NCBI GenBank assembly: GCA_914767715.1
Contig: OU612066.1
Span: 20,062,283 to 20,126,282 of the forward strand
DNA: 64,000 bases
Direction: 5' to 3'
Source of the DNA: Membranipora membranacea
Taxonomy: Eukaryota; Bryozoa; Gymnolaemata; Cheilostomatida; Membraniporidae
Shown here: in pieces, positions 24,050 to 36,819 of the stretch
Numbering within the stretch: position 1 is the stretch's first letter
Layout: every line of letters begins with the position of its first letter
Notes under the pieces: generated by a model
What the model saw: the letters and a program-made list of their open reading frames with translations, nothing else
What the model was told of the DNA's origin: nothing
The model's database searches: none
Translations under genes and position numbers: made by a program

Positions 24050-25700
24050 TCCAACCTGTCCAACCTGGCAACATTGTTAGTCTGCCATTTTTACTCAAAG
24101 ATTTCACTCCTATATGTGTATCAAACTGACAGTATCTCTGATGTGGATAAAACCTACATATGGCTCTTTCTATGTTACTCCGAGGAGTTAACTCTTTGGT
24201 TACTCCAATAACCCACACATACAGCATTTGCTTTATCAGATCTCACGACGTCATAAATCAGTATTTATTTTTAATTTTTTACAGATTTTTTTACCAATGT
24301 CAAAGCAATCTCATTTTTTTTGTCATTTGCTAATCTAAATTTTTTCCCTTTTTTGGGTATTTTTACTTTTATATGAATTCTATCAAGTTTCCATGTTAGA
24401 TTTGAATTATAATAATGATGCTGTCTACACTGACACTTCCCATAAAACAAGACAACTCCAACAAGTAACAGTTAAAGTTCATTATTGTGTCATTTGAATA
24501 ACACATCAGTCATAGACCGGTTGTTCTTCCAGTGGATGCTAAAATGCAGCCTGAGTTAAATTATGCCTTGCTCGCTGCATACCAATAAATCCTATTTTAA
24601 TTATTGTCATATCAATGAAGTCAGCTTTAACACAGTCAGGCTAAAATGCGTAAATAAAATAATGATTATATCTGTTTTACAGCAGATGTATGTGGCCGAT
24701 TTCGTGATTAACTCTACCTCAAATTATTGAATGGGGTGTATATATAACAAATGCGGCAAGACCATTAAATATTTATTACATACATAGTTATGATCGATCA
24801 ATGGGGGTTAATGGTCTAATGAACAGAGTGCTGACATGGGTTGAACTTCCATAAAAATCTTTGAAAGAGAATTTTCAAATCTGGCCATTAAAATAACAGC
24901 AATTACTAGCAAACACAAAGAATTAACAATTATATCAAAAACATAATACATTGATTCATATTGAAATATTTTTCTGGTTTATGCTGGAATATCACCTTAT
25001 TAAGATTTAATATCATGTGATGTCTGAAATAAAACATTTTCATTTACGAGAAGCACTGCACAATGGAGTGCCCTTGAAAATGTAGAAAACAAGATACTAC
25101 GTCAATTAACATACCATTAAGATAAGATAATAAATAAATTTTCAGTTGAGTTGGTGTCTTTGCGAGGCAGATGACAGCTCAGCCAATCAGGGCTGAAGTG
25201 AAAGCAGTCATAAAACGGGAGGTGCTAAATGTAAGAATGAATGTTTGAGACATACTCTTTAGGCAAACAGATTGCTATCTAAGACAATCATTATATAATA
25301 ATTGTTACACAAAATCAATGCAGAGGCATTTACAGGATCAGGTAAATTTGTTCTGCTGAATTTGGCCTGCGATGCCAGGTGGATCAGACGCTAATTATCT
25401 GATAAAGGCTATGTACACTTATTACTATTGCTTTCACAAAATCGATGCTGCTGAATTCAGCGTGGTGTTGTTGACCCGATCATCTGAGGTTACTATAACA
25501 GAGATTCTTGTTGATGACCCTCTTTGACCTATCTTGGATCGAAGGTTTGCATACTGAGATTGCATGTTTCTATTTCATTGAGAACTATCCATAAAAATAT
25601 TGATTCACTATTGCAAGAGACCTTATTCTTGCCATCACTTATATTAGAAAATATAAAAACCATTAAAGAAAAGTTAACAAACAGCTGTAGACCTTAATAA
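24050..25700 (+). pseudogene. 3' flank of a deleted class K copy
   Basis: Sequence up to about 24.04 kb matches the spacer before copy 6 (around 33.36-33.44 kb). It then switches to sequence that elsewhere follows a class K stop codon: TCAAACTGACA, CTCTGATGTGGATAAAACC, an acceptor-like TTTTTTACAG, and the CCAAT-block. The gene and promoter expected between are absent, so this is a deletion scar. Confidence 0.6.
25142..25191. repeat. CCAAT-block copy c
   Basis: GAGGCAGATGACAGCTC followed by AGCCAATCAGG; retained although the neighbouring gene has been lost. Confidence 0.5.
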
Positions 25701-25930
25701 TAATATTATTGTACTGACAATTGAAGGTGTGATGATCTACAGCCAAAGTGAAACTGATAAATCTGCGTGGCTGCGCATGTGTATGTGTGTCAATTCATTC
25801 ATCGCCACTCATTGCTATTATACCTACAGCATTTGGTTTGTATATCCAAGCCAATACGCTGTTGACAGCCAAAACTGGCATAACCGTTTGCAATTTATTG
25901 CTAGGCAGTTTGAATTAGTTGTTCATATTA

Positions 25931-25967
25931 AGAGTTGTCTACTTCTCTGTCAGGGTAGTATAACTCC
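25931..25967 (+). repeat. 37-bp palindromic spacer element, E4
   Basis: AGAGTTGTCTACTTC, then CAGGGTAGTATAACTCC. Retained in the spacer of the deleted copy. Confidence 0.6.
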
Positions 25968-27188
25968 TACCATCATAAAGGTCATATCCCCTCCTGTAAA
26001 ATATTAATGTCTTTTCTTAATTATTCATAAATTCTATGTTTCATCAACACATTTTAATTGACAGTTAAGTTGATAACACATGCAGTAGGTAAGATTACAG
26101 AGTATGGAAAATTTACCCATAAACTGACTGACCCAATGAATAATGCTTTAATGACACCGATTGATATCGAAACAGGTCATGATTTTGTTAATGAGATCCT
26201 CAATAAACTATAAAAAATGTCCTTGAATCCCTCGATGCAAGGCATAGAAGTGGAGAGAATAAATAAAACATTATGTAGTTACTCTCTCTCTCTGGGTACT
26301 ACCCATTTTTGTATTATTCTGTGTAATTAAGATATGCTCTATTTGTAGGGTTGATCCATTAATATCCCTATCTCAATCAGTTGCCTAATCTAAGCTCCTA
26401 CATTTCTATGATAAAATCATATGTCATCCTTTATGAAACTGATCCTTTTGCGATGGAGTCTAGATCTATTGTGAAAAGCATCTTGTTTTTTTTTATATTT
26501 GTGTTCACAAGCAGCTAGATTTATATATTAATTAAAAAAATTACGCTATCCGAACATGACAGAGTGGAGAGAGGTGAGGATATACAGGTTTTCAGGCCAA
26601 TCCAAAATCTTTTGTCCAGTGGAAAAACAGTAAGTTGCGTAATGCAATGCATCCTTTAACCTGTGCTGTCATAGTTATAAATCACATGGTCCAATCAGGG
26701 AGGTACAGACTCCTTGGTCCAATTTTTCCATGCAACAATCTTCATGAAGGGTTGGATCCCCGATGAGTTTCCCATCACCAGGACAATATCAGGCCACTAT
26801 TAGTACTAAGTAATAGTCATTCTGAAAATTTCATTAATCTACCTGAAGTTCAGCAATATAGATAGTTGGTTTTACCGATGTAGCTGCAGCGCGATAATGC
26901 AAGCAGCAAACATTTCAGCAGCCTTCGAATAAAAGCTTATAGAGAAAGCGGATGAAAGGCGTTCTATTGAACTATTTTATATATAGATGGGCATCACTAG
27001 GAATCGGATCACTGGGGAATGGTTATATGTTGACAGTGTATGAATAAGTTTGATAATGGTCGAAAGCACTGACATTGCATACTTAAGTACTGTGCATGAT
27101 AACTCAACAGTCTGCTGTTAAACTTCCGTCCAAAGCAGCATTGATATTACGATCATTCTGTAAGCATGCATACGTTCAATAGACTTAC

Positions 27189-27282
27189 GGGTATGTAAGG
27201 TTTCAGTGTTCAATGTCTGTTGGCTAATCACGGTCAATGGTAAGAGCTATGGGTAATGACCGGAGATAGCATCGTCTACTAC
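27189..27282. repeat. GTAAGGTTTCAG block, P2
   Basis: GGTATGTAAGGTTTCAGTG ... GACCGGAGATAGCATCG, 2.6 kb upstream of copy 5. Confidence 0.5.
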
Positions 27283-28020
27283 AAAGACGCTACCAATGAA
27301 TTGAGAGACGCTCGAAATCAATATGCACAACATTGGCTTTGGATTTTCCTCAGTGTTGCCTGATAAAAGTTATATATATCTAGGTATTGGAACTTTGGCT
27401 ATATGTATAGAAACCAGGGCTACACAGCTGTCCTGATAATAGCTCTGTTATTTTGCTAACAGCCTCGTAACTTGTTCAGATTTCAGTGAATAAATAAAAA
27501 GGTAATTTACAGGACATGCAAACAAGTGAATTATTTATGTATATTGTGTTACGCAAATATTTTGTTATTTGTGTACAGACACCTTGGCACAAGTCAGTCA
27601 AACGAATGCAAACAAGAGAATGATGTATTATATATCAAATATTTACAAAAATGAAATGTAGACATATCAATGTATCAATATTGATTCCTTGTCCAATTCA
27701 AACAGCAGCAATTTCTTGCTGTTGCCAATGAGATACGCTAATAATATATATACACACAAAATAGTTAACTAGCAAGTTGCTGGATAAAGACTTCAAGCTT
27801 TCAATTAAAATAATAATTTTTTTCATAGACTTGATGATAAACCGCAACAGGACACTATATGGAGCACTAGCATCGAGACACTGAGGCATTGGGTTTGAAT
27901 GGTGTAATAGTATTGGTGTTACCATTGACTTGCAGCTCATATATTCCGGGATTTTTGTTGATAACTCGATCAATTTCGATCGGATTTTATGTTTGAAAAT
28001 TATGATAGTTTCAGCATTGG

Positions 28021-28048
28021 ACGGGGGCAAAAGTCTGGGGGGGGGACT
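28021..28048. repeat. Partial G-rich element
   Basis: ACGGGGGCAAAAGTCTG plus a G run and ACTAG; a truncated relative of the 15.85 kb element. Confidence 0.35.
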
Positions 28049-28242
28049 AGCTGCCCATAGTTCTTCTGCCCAGCAAAGCAACGTTGGACTAAAATAGCCT
28101 GAACTGAAAATCAGCTCATGAGTAATCAGCAAAATAGAGCTACATGCTCTTGAGTCGTAAACAGGCATTCAACTCATGTTTTATAACATGTAGATAACAA
28201 TATGATAAATCAATAAATCTACAAAGGAAGTAATATACAATC

Positions 28243-28292
28243 TCAGTTGAGTTGAGGTCATTATGAGGCAGCTGACAGCTCGACCAATCAGG
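28243..28292. repeat. CCAAT-block copy d
   Basis: GAGGCAGCTGACAGCTC followed by GACCAATCAGG, 1.6 kb upstream of copy 5. Confidence 0.5.
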
Positions 28293-29626
28293 CAGCCACG
28301 TTGAATGTGGTCATTGAATGAGAGGAGCTAAATTGGTAGGAAGTGAGTGTACTTAGAATCGCTGGTAATATGACTAATTGTTCGATACATAGTCATAACA
28401 TGGTCAGGCTCTGTTTATTGCCTAGAAGGAAGGAGATTTAAGGACAAGTCAACGCAGTCAGAGGTGAATTTTCGGTCACCAAGTGATTGATCATGTAAAC
28501 TAGATATCGGATGTGATGTCATAGGAAACACCAGCTCTTTGATTTAGGTTCGGTCCCAGCGATGAAAACTGATGAGTAAACTTTGATCTAACCTGAGCTC
28601 TAATAATTGATATAATTTGAGGGTTTATGGCATAGCATCACTATGGCAGTCTATACTCCTATACTTGCACTGTAACAGTATTGTCACCAGGTTTTACCTG
28701 TTTCGACAGGTAAAATATTCCACTATATTGACATTGTAATGGTATTGTAACCAGATGTTCTTTTAAACTGTTTCGGCTGGTAAACAGGAGGAACCCCAAC
28801 GACAACATAAGATGAGGTAAAACTCCTAGACAGACTAAAATTTCCAAAAAATTGCATTGTGGGATATTTTCAAGTACGACTAAACAACTGAACAAATCAT
28901 CAAAGTCAAAGGAAAAAGTAATCTGAGGTCTTCTTGAAGAAGCCTCATCTATATACAGACACCATTCCCTGTTTCGTTAAAGACAATGTTATCAACACAG
29001 GATGTCTATCCATCATTTATATTCAAATCTAATGCCACTCCTGTCCACGACAGCATATACACATCCAAATTACAATTACACAAACAGTCGCAGCAAAAAG
29101 CCGTCTAGTCTTGAAACAGCCATGATTTTATTTAAAACCATTTATTGACAAAAATCTTCAAAATCTCTCAATAAAATGATGTTCTTCCAAATGTGCCAAA
29201 GCAAGCAAAACAACAAAAAATAAAAGAAAAAAAGAGGAAGTGAGACATGGACGGCTCTATAAAGCAAAAATGATAATGTGATATCAAATGCTTTAAGTTT
29301 ATGTGTTAATCAATATTTCAGCCATGACAGAACCGCTGAATGTGCCAAAATTTTGAGGTAATCACTGGTATGCATACACAGATAAAATGCTTCTAAATTA
29401 AGGGTTACCACCTGGCCCATACATATACAAGAAATTTCAGGCTGCAGGTATCGAAGCTACGACATGGACCGACTTATTATTCTCACATGAAAAAGAACAT
29501 CTTTCGAAATTTGGTTAAAACAACTATGTTTTGATAAAAAGAGTTATATTCATGTCATGGAATGCATGAATGACTGTAATTATCCTTAGCAGTCCATTCT
29601 CATTGCTTCATTTCATGAGCTATAAT

Positions 29627-29804
29627 GGGAATTCCCAATGCAGTCTGGCACTGTGATTGGTCGATTGATGTAAACAATAACACTTGGAGTGTGCCAGGTT
29701 GTGTGAGGTGTTAGTAAGCATAGATTTCTAAGGTGAAGTATGAGGTCGTTTTCAGTGCATGTATAATCATAAGCATTTCTATATAGCTCTGCTACTATAT
29801 AAAG
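29627..29804 (+). promoter_or_regulatory. Promoter of copy 5: kappaB palindrome, CCAAT, TATA
   Basis: GGGAATTCCC, a perfect match to the NF-kappaB consensus GGGRNYYYCC, at 29627-29636. An inverted CCAAT box (TGATTGG) follows near 29655. TATATAAAG is at 29796-29804, 95 bp before the ATG. Confidence 0.65.
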
Positions 29805-29890
29805 GTTTGCACTACATTGAAGAGAATCACATCAACTCAAAACCTAAGCAATACACCACAGATTTAAATTTACTGCATAATAAAAATAGT

Positions 29891-30217
29891 ATGGGTATAA
29901 CTCATGAGCAAGCAGCCATCTCTAATGGACATGGATACAGACCGATAGCTCTGCTTCTCACTAACAACATTGCACAACAGCCAGAGAGTCCAGTTTACTC
30001 CCCTGACCAGGGAGAAGTTTACAGAGATGTAGCTGATAGACTGAAGGATATTGGTGACATTATAAACAGAGAAGTTATCATTGAGAGTATAGCACAACAC
30101 GAACCTACCGAATCACTGCTGGAGCAGGTCACATCCTGGTTGTCTGGCACTCAGGGAGTTCTGAGAAGAGCATCTCCAGCTGAAGTCAGCGTGATGGTGA
30201 TGCAACATCTCAAGTGA
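29891..30217 (+). CDS. Small BH3-like family protein, copy 5 (class I)
   Basis: A 108-residue protein identical or nearly so to copies 4 and 12 over the N-terminus (MGITHEQAAISNGHGYRP). BH3-like core V-A-D-R-L-K-D-I-G-D-I-I intact; C-terminus SPAEVSVMVMQHLK. The start was chosen over the upstream open frame because the TATA box falls inside that extension. Its 3' flank is almost the same as that of copy 12, closer than to copy 8. No membrane segment unless the downstream exon is used. Confidence 0.88.
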   Translation: MGITHEQAAISNGHGYRPIALLLTNNIAQQPESPVYSPDQGEVYRDVADRLKDIGDIINREVIIESIAQHEPTESLLEQVTSWLSGTQGVLRRASPAEVSVMVMQHLK

Positions 30218-30481
30218 ATGGATAAACTGAGCCTGCATGCATGTGGTGAGTGAAAAGGTGTGAAAAATATGAGTCAGACTTTTGCTTCATACTATTAGCT
30301 AAATTTGGCCACTGTCAGGTGAAGAATGTCCATACCACACCTTCCAGAAATTACCAACATATGAAGTCTCACCTAATCTCAGTTTGGCTTTCTAATGGCA
30401 TCTTTTGGAAGAGTAACCGTTTGTATGGCATATCATTCAATCGTGTGGGCTTGTTCTTTTAAAATGATTTTTTTGTTGCAG

Positions 30482-30560
30482 TGCTTTGATATATTGGGAA
30501 ACCGCTAACCTGGTGCTACACTTTCTTCTGGTCCACTGCAGTCAGAATCTTTGCCACTGA
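30482..30560 (+). other. Putative alternative terminal exon of copy 5
   Basis: Acceptor TTTTTTTGTTGCAG ends at 30481. Splicing from CTCAA|GTGA adds 25 residues including N-L-V-L-H-F-L-L-V-H-C, a short hydrophobic run, before TGA. Compared with copy 8 the exon differs by a 3-base deletion, which keeps frame. Confidence 0.35.
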
Positions 30561-30944
30561 AGCAAGGAAAATCTTGCAACAAAGGAGTGGCAGGTTGGTT
30601 AATTTACCAATGCATTCCAACTACGGCTCCCGCAGTTTCGTGATCATCTACTCCGTCCTGTTGGAATCTCATCACATATGTTTTACATTGTCGTATTATT
30701 ATTCGAATCTCCACAAATCTAGACAAACTTACTGAGGATATCAAGTTCAACTCTCGGTAGCATAGTGTTCAAACTTCTCACTAGGAAAGACGTATTATCT
30801 CTTTTGACTTATTTTATTTTCATTCTTCTGATATCAGTATTAAAATTTTTGTGCCAACAGCTTTCCTATTCCACACTTTTACAAAAGTTCTTTATTACAT
30901 CAATAACCCATGTTGTATTGTTTCTACTTAATTGTTATAAAAAA

Positions 30945-30950
30945 AATAAA
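30945..30950 (+). terminator. Polyadenylation signal, copy 5 region
   Basis: AATAAA followed by CCTGAGTAGAGCAG, aligned with the signals after copies 4 and 8. Confidence 0.4.
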
Positions 30951-31616
30951 CCTGAGTAGAGCAGAACGAATAGCACCTAAAATATGCCTTAGTAAATAAT
31001 AAGCAGACAAAATATAGTAGGTCTTGATACAGTACATTATTATCAATAAGTTCTCTCATTCACAGCATACTGTGTGACATTGTCAAAGTATTCAACTACA
31101 GTGCTGCAATGTTTCCTATGGCTCTAAAGCTTAGGTGACCATTAATTCACTGACTGGTTGTTAGCAATAATTACAAAAAAAAACGCAACAGTACCAGGGT
31201 ATTTGGCATGATGATAAATTAGATATTCAGCTTTTTAGGTTTGTTGCTAAGTTGCATAAGTGTTATCGGTAAATATCACAACATCATGATGAATCGGGTG
31301 TATACGGAGCGATGGTAGTCCATGCTATAAATAGAAATGTATCAAGTATGGTGCGAAAGATATTAGCGTACCGATGTGATTGGATTTAAACCCATGACAG
31401 TTTTAGCGAGGACAACATGAGAGGCCATATAGTACATATATGCAATAACCAATTATTATTAACTTTTACCTCTTTTTTCAGTTATTTTTACCAACCATGC
31501 AAGCCAGTAACGAGAAGAGTTTTATTTTTACAACCAACTTTTATTGCTCAAGCTTAACATGATATTACTCAATTTTGAGTCAGAAACAATACAATTAACA
31601 ATGAACCATGTCTTCA

Positions 31617-31653
31617 GGAGTTGCCCTCTTCTTTGTCACAGCAGCACAACTCC
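31617..31653 (+). repeat. 37-bp palindromic spacer element, E5
   Basis: GGAGTTGCCCTCTTC, TTTGTCA, then CACAACTCC; the 7-base end arms GGAGTTG/CAACTCC pair perfectly. Confidence 0.65.
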
Positions 31654-33950
31654 CAAAATCAAAATGAAATAATTGTTTATTTGATGCATAACGAGCATCA
31701 CAGCAAATAATATATCATTGGTATCACATGAGATCACATGATTATGTGATGTAGGATTAAAAAAAAGTCAGTCATGGTACTTAATGACTGGACTGATTCT
31801 GCTCCAAAATAGCAAATGGTAAACATTTCCTAAACATCCCTAGATACAAAGAATGCTGAGTAATCAGTCTAGTAGTGTAGTAAACAAATGAATATGACAT
31901 TAATAGCTTTCTAGTACAGAGTGTTACATATGCACATGTTTCTTTGGTTTTATATTGATGAATCAGGAAATGCTGTTATTAATGTAGATCTTCAATACAA
32001 AGTTATAAATTCTGCATCTCAATCAGCTGTAACGTTATATTCATCGGAAATAATGTCTTACTTTTTATTTTGGATAGTGGCTCATTTGTTCTATAAATTT
32101 GTCATTGGACGCATGCCAATATTATGTTGTGTGTAATTACCACTTAATCGACTCTTTATCTGTTGTTACCTACGAGTTCATGAAATGGATGTAAGTGAAC
32201 ATGATCTCTCACCAGGCACCGATATACATGAGAAGTTAGATCCGGGTTCATATTCTAAACAACAGTGCGTAATCAGGGAACCAAATAATCTTTTCATTAG
32301 AAGCTATCCTACTACCTCTAATTGGGAACTCAGGAATAAAGAGCATCGTTCCGACGCAAGGCAGTCCATCAGTGAGAAACCCCAACTCAAAAATATTAAA
32401 GACTGCATTTATTGTATAATCACTGCTTAGCCAATGAGATGACAGCTTAAAAGGACATTACACGAGAGGTGTGAGTTTGTTAGGAAGTAAGCTTAGTATC
32501 AGTGTAGCAAATATGACTAATGTTGATAGGCCCTTTACCTGCTTGTTATCAAAAGTCAGCGTTTCTGTTTGGCTAGAAGGAAGGAGATTTAAGGACAAGT
32601 CAACACAGTCAGAAGTCAATATCCTTGATGATCGAGATCTCATCTTGTTTAGGGGAGAGGTTAGGACAATGATTGCTTAGTTATGGTGACGATGAATGGT
32701 TGAAAATCGTGACTATACTTTTCTCTAAGCTTAGAGATGAACTCTAATAGCAGATCATTATTTAGAATAATGATGGGGTAGGGAAACTATGCAGCTTTGC
32801 ATTGCCATAACAAACAGTTGCAAAACCACCATTGTTGCAATTCTATGACTAGGGAACCCTTAAACAAATTAAATGTTATGGTATAACAAGATAGGCAACG
32901 ATGAAAAACATTCCCATAATGCGACAGTCACAAGAAGACTAGAACTTCTTGCAGATTTACTAGTGAGGTAGTTCCAGTTCTGTCCAGTTACATTTATCTC
33001 TAACCAGTTTTTATCCAGCCCCATCCAGTTTTCCCAGTCTTACATGCAAACTTAAATCTTTTGGAAAGAGATCATCACAGCGCTGGCGGGGTAAACGAAC
33101 TCGCAACAAAACAGAAACAGGGTGTTTTCAAAAGAGACTCACAATATAACTCCTAAAACTTAACTAATGATTGATTACAAAAACTGACAATGGTAGTAAT
33201 ATGAAAACATGTTGAAGTAGTTGAAGAGGTACTTTTCATCTATTTACTGAAACATTTACACAATTGATCAAAAGCTGATACCGACACATAACACACACAC
33301 ATCTACAGCAATAATTTTGATTGGAGTTTGATGCAGATTCATTCCGGCGGCTTTTTCATCGCAGTAACTTTCTACAAATATGTACCCAGAGGGGATATAG
33401 AGCGCAGGAGCACCTGTAAATGGTGTCACATCTTTGTCCTGTCCATCACCTTTATTTTCAATGTATGTACAACATGTTTTTATTCATTCTGATCTGGCAT
33501 ATTTTTTATTCGATGAGAATGTTTTACAAATTCAGCCATCGAAGAAAAAATAAAGGGAAAAATAATTTCAATCAATATAATGAAAAAGATAATTAGACAA
33601 TAATAAAAAGTGGTAACTATAACACCTTAAAAAAACGAATTAAAAGCTGTATTTACCAACACTTGCTGTAATAAGAACTTGACAGATTGATATGTTCACA
33701 CAGAAAAAAATTGTTACTGTCACACCACATCCCGTTCAACCAATGCAGCTTAAGATCATTGCACTATGCAAACCTGAACTGGCGACTGGCAAATTTAATT
33801 TTAACAAGTTATTAAAATTATACACAAATCATCTTTTGGACTTTCCATCACGACCTTAAAAAATAGATCCATCTATGTTTATTTGTTTCAGCGTAGTCAC
33901 CCGGATATTCCCAACATATGTAGGTAACATATTTTCTGTTGATTTATTTA

Positions 33951-34182
33951 TTGGAAATTCCAATGTACTCTTAAGCGCAATGACTGCGGTAAACACCCTA
34001 TCTGATAACATTACCTACACAATAAATACAGAGAATGCTCTATTGATTGGGTTTTACGAAGCATTATAACAGTGCAGCAGCGTGGCAGCGTAGAATTATA
34101 ATAATACATCCAATAATATCAGCGAGATCAACTGAGGTGGACTGTAAGGTTGTACAGGTGCACCAGCTGCATGTATATATAA
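33951..34182 (+). promoter_or_regulatory. Promoter of copy 6: kappaB-like palindrome, class K element, TATA
   Basis: The 13-base palindrome TTGGAAATTCCAA at 33951-33963. GTAAGGTTGTACAGGTGCAC from 34144. TATATATAAG at 34173-34182, about 127 bp before the ATG. Confidence 0.65.
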
Positions 34183-34300
34183 GGCTGAAGTAACATAGAG
34201 TGGCAACAAACAAATTCACAGCTTGAACAGTGAAACATCTGAAGAACGCTAGCTAAAGAAAACTATTATTTACTCCAACTCCAAAAATATATAAGAGAAA

Positions 34301-34624
34301 ATGGGCAAGTGGGAGCAATCAGCAGTCGGAGATGTACAAGAGAACAACCCAATGACTTTGCCTCTCGATAACAACATGTTAAAACAGAACGAGAGCCCAG
34401 TTACCTCTCCTGATCAGGAGGAGGTTTACAGAGAAGTAGCTGACAGACTGAAGGACATTGGTGACATCATAAGCAGAGATTATCTCTCCGAGAGTATAAC
34501 ACAACACAAACCTACAGAATCACTGCTGGAGCAGGTCACATCCTGGTTGTCTGGTACTCAGGGAGCTCTGAGACGAGCATCTCCAGCTGAAGTCAGTCTG
34601 ATAGTGCTACAACATCTCAAGTGA
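34301..34624 (+). CDS. Small BH3-like family protein, copy 6 (class K)
   Basis: A 107-residue protein starting MGKWEQSAVGDVQENNPM. BH3-like V-A-D-R-L-K-D-I-G-D-I-I-S at 46-58, Trp82, C-terminal SPAEVSLIVLQHLK. It differs from copy 10, 19.0 kb away, at only three residues (Asp/Glu in the BH3-like core, Ala/Val at 89, Ile/Met at 101), all conservative or neutral-looking. First gene of the large duplicated segment. Confidence 0.88.
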   Translation: MGKWEQSAVGDVQENNPMTLPLDNNMLKQNESPVTSPDQEEVYREVADRLKDIGDIISRDYLSESITQHKPTESLLEQVTSWLSGTQGALRRASPAEVSLIVLQHLK

Positions 34625-35681
34625 ATCTGGTGGGAATCTAGAAGCTGCACGATGGTGAACTGTAGACCTAGTAAGGTGCTACCAAATAATACCTGTCCAA
34701 ACCTACAATCGCTTTCAGCTGTTTTCGGGAACATGGTGTGTTTTCTGGCAAGCATTATAAGCAGTTGGCAAAATGGATAGTCTGACATTGAAAACATTGG
34801 CATCGGAGTCACATTGTTCTGTGTATCAACCTGACAATCTTCAGCATTATTGCTGACATTGATAAAACCTTCAAAACTGTGAAATTCTAACTGCCAAATC
34901 TTTGGTATAGACACATTATGATTGGCTCTCAAATGCTATCATCATATCAGTATTACTTTTTATTTTCAGAAATTTTTTACAACAGCGCGCCAAACTTTCT
35001 GAGATTCCAATACGATCTCTTAGTCTTATGCACCAGTATTATTTTAATTGTATTGCATCAATGTGCCTTACTCCCTGAGTGATTCAGAAGCAATCTCACT
35101 TTTCTTCCCTCTTTCTCTGAGTTCTATATAATAGTTTTGTCAACATTTCATGCATTGCTAAAATTGCCTTACATTCTCATATTGTTTTATTCAATAAAAA
35201 TAAAGGTTGACATCAAATAAACGAAATCCTACAGCATGTCAAACACAATCATGCTAAAACACAGTCTCAGTCTTACACCATAGCTGTATACAAGCCAATA
35301 TAAGTATTCCTATAGTTATAGTTGATCAGTGAGTTTATTGGTTTGACAGACAAAGTGCTGACACAGGTTGAACTTCAATCCAATCACTCACTTTCAACAG
35401 TAAGCTTAGTAGAATAATCCTAAAATCTGTCCATCACAATAACAGCAATCACTAGCAGACATAAAGAAAGTTGAATAATATTACAAACGTCATACATTGA
35501 TTCATATTAAAAGAGGACTGTATGTTTTTGGCGTAGCTTTTTGGTAGCACATGCATGAGGTAGGAATGTCAGTAAAGCTCATGAGTGCTTGAGTTGTAAA
35601 CAGGTATTCAATTATATTCCATAACAGATACAAAACAATATGAGAAATCCATAACGCTACAAAAAATATAGTATACGGGTT

Positions 35682-35730
35682 CAGTTGAGTTGAGGTCATT
35701 GTGAGGCAGCTGACAGCTCGGCCAATCACG
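35682..35730. repeat. CCAAT-block copy e
   Basis: GAGGCAGCTGACAGCTC followed by GGCCAATCACG, in the copy 6/copy 7 interval. Confidence 0.5.
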
Positions 35731-36476
35731 CTGCAGTAGAAGCGGTCAATAAACAGGATGCGGTAGAATGATAATAGTGCACTTAGAGTCTATACAATAA
35801 TGACAATTTGTTATGATACATTGGTCATGACATAGACAGTGTCTTGCTCATGGCACATATGATGCATATTTCAGTACGACACAGTCTAAGGTGAATCTTT
35901 GGTCACCAAGTGAACCTCATCCATGCCAACACAGTCAATAGCCTCAACAAAGATCTTAAGTGATGTGAATATGTTATGATAACGTTAAATGTTTGAGCAC
36001 TCATAATTAAACTTTACTCTAAATACAAGATGGACTCACATAACAGATGGCCACAGATAATTATGGAAGTAATTATGGGGCTGAGTAGTATTTTGGTTTA
36101 GCATCACCATGACATGTTGCTTAGTTGCAGAAATAATTCCAATTCATACCTAAACAAACCTTGCATTGCAACTAAGGTTACTTCATAAAAAGTTTATCGA
36201 GTATATTATGACAGAATCTGATGATTTTTAAATTACATTACACAACAAGGGCAGTGGTACTAAAATATATTAATTGAAACATAACAGGTCGTGAAAGCTG
36301 AATCAAGAGATTTATAAGGTACCACTACCCACTCTTAAAGTGGGTAATTTGACATTGACAAACCTTATGAAATCACTGCATTCATACAATAATTGAACGA
36401 AAAGTTTCTTATATTTACATGTGCATGCTGTAGTTAAGAGAATGTATATTTTTAATGTTCTCTTTCCGAATGGTTG

Positions 36477-36513
36477 AGAGTTATGCCACCACAACAAACA
36501 AGTAGACAACTCC
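36477..36513 (-). repeat. 37-bp palindromic spacer element, E6
   Basis: The minus strand begins GGAGTTGTCTACTTG and ends GGCATAACTCT. The K-to-K interval form, in the opposite orientation to those after class I genes. Confidence 0.6.
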
Positions 36514-36731
36514 CTTAAATGTCATATTCGCACTGTCACCATGTAATTGCATAATATTGTATTTTGTTTTTTTAGAAAACTATGTGTTAAATTGTTGAAG
36601 ATAATGGCAGAACATTTATACTCAAACAGGAACTGGTGCAGCAATAGTTGGCAATTTGGTGCAAAACATCCGCTTGATGTAGCCAAGATAATATTGCGCA
36701 GACAGTATAATTACATTATAATCACAGCATA

Positions 36732-36819
36732 GAGTATGTAAGGTTTCAGCAGCTGATGTCTGTCGATTAATCTGAGTCGATGATCAGAGGTTGAACGGAG
36801 AAAGCAGCGCCTTCTTAAC
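36732..36819. repeat. GTAAGGTTTCAG block, P3
   Basis: TATGTAAGGTTTCAGCAG ... AACGGAGAAAGCAGCG, 1.4 kb upstream of copy 7. The opposite strand is open for 62 codons here and in the duplicate, but not in other copies of the block. Confidence 0.5.
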
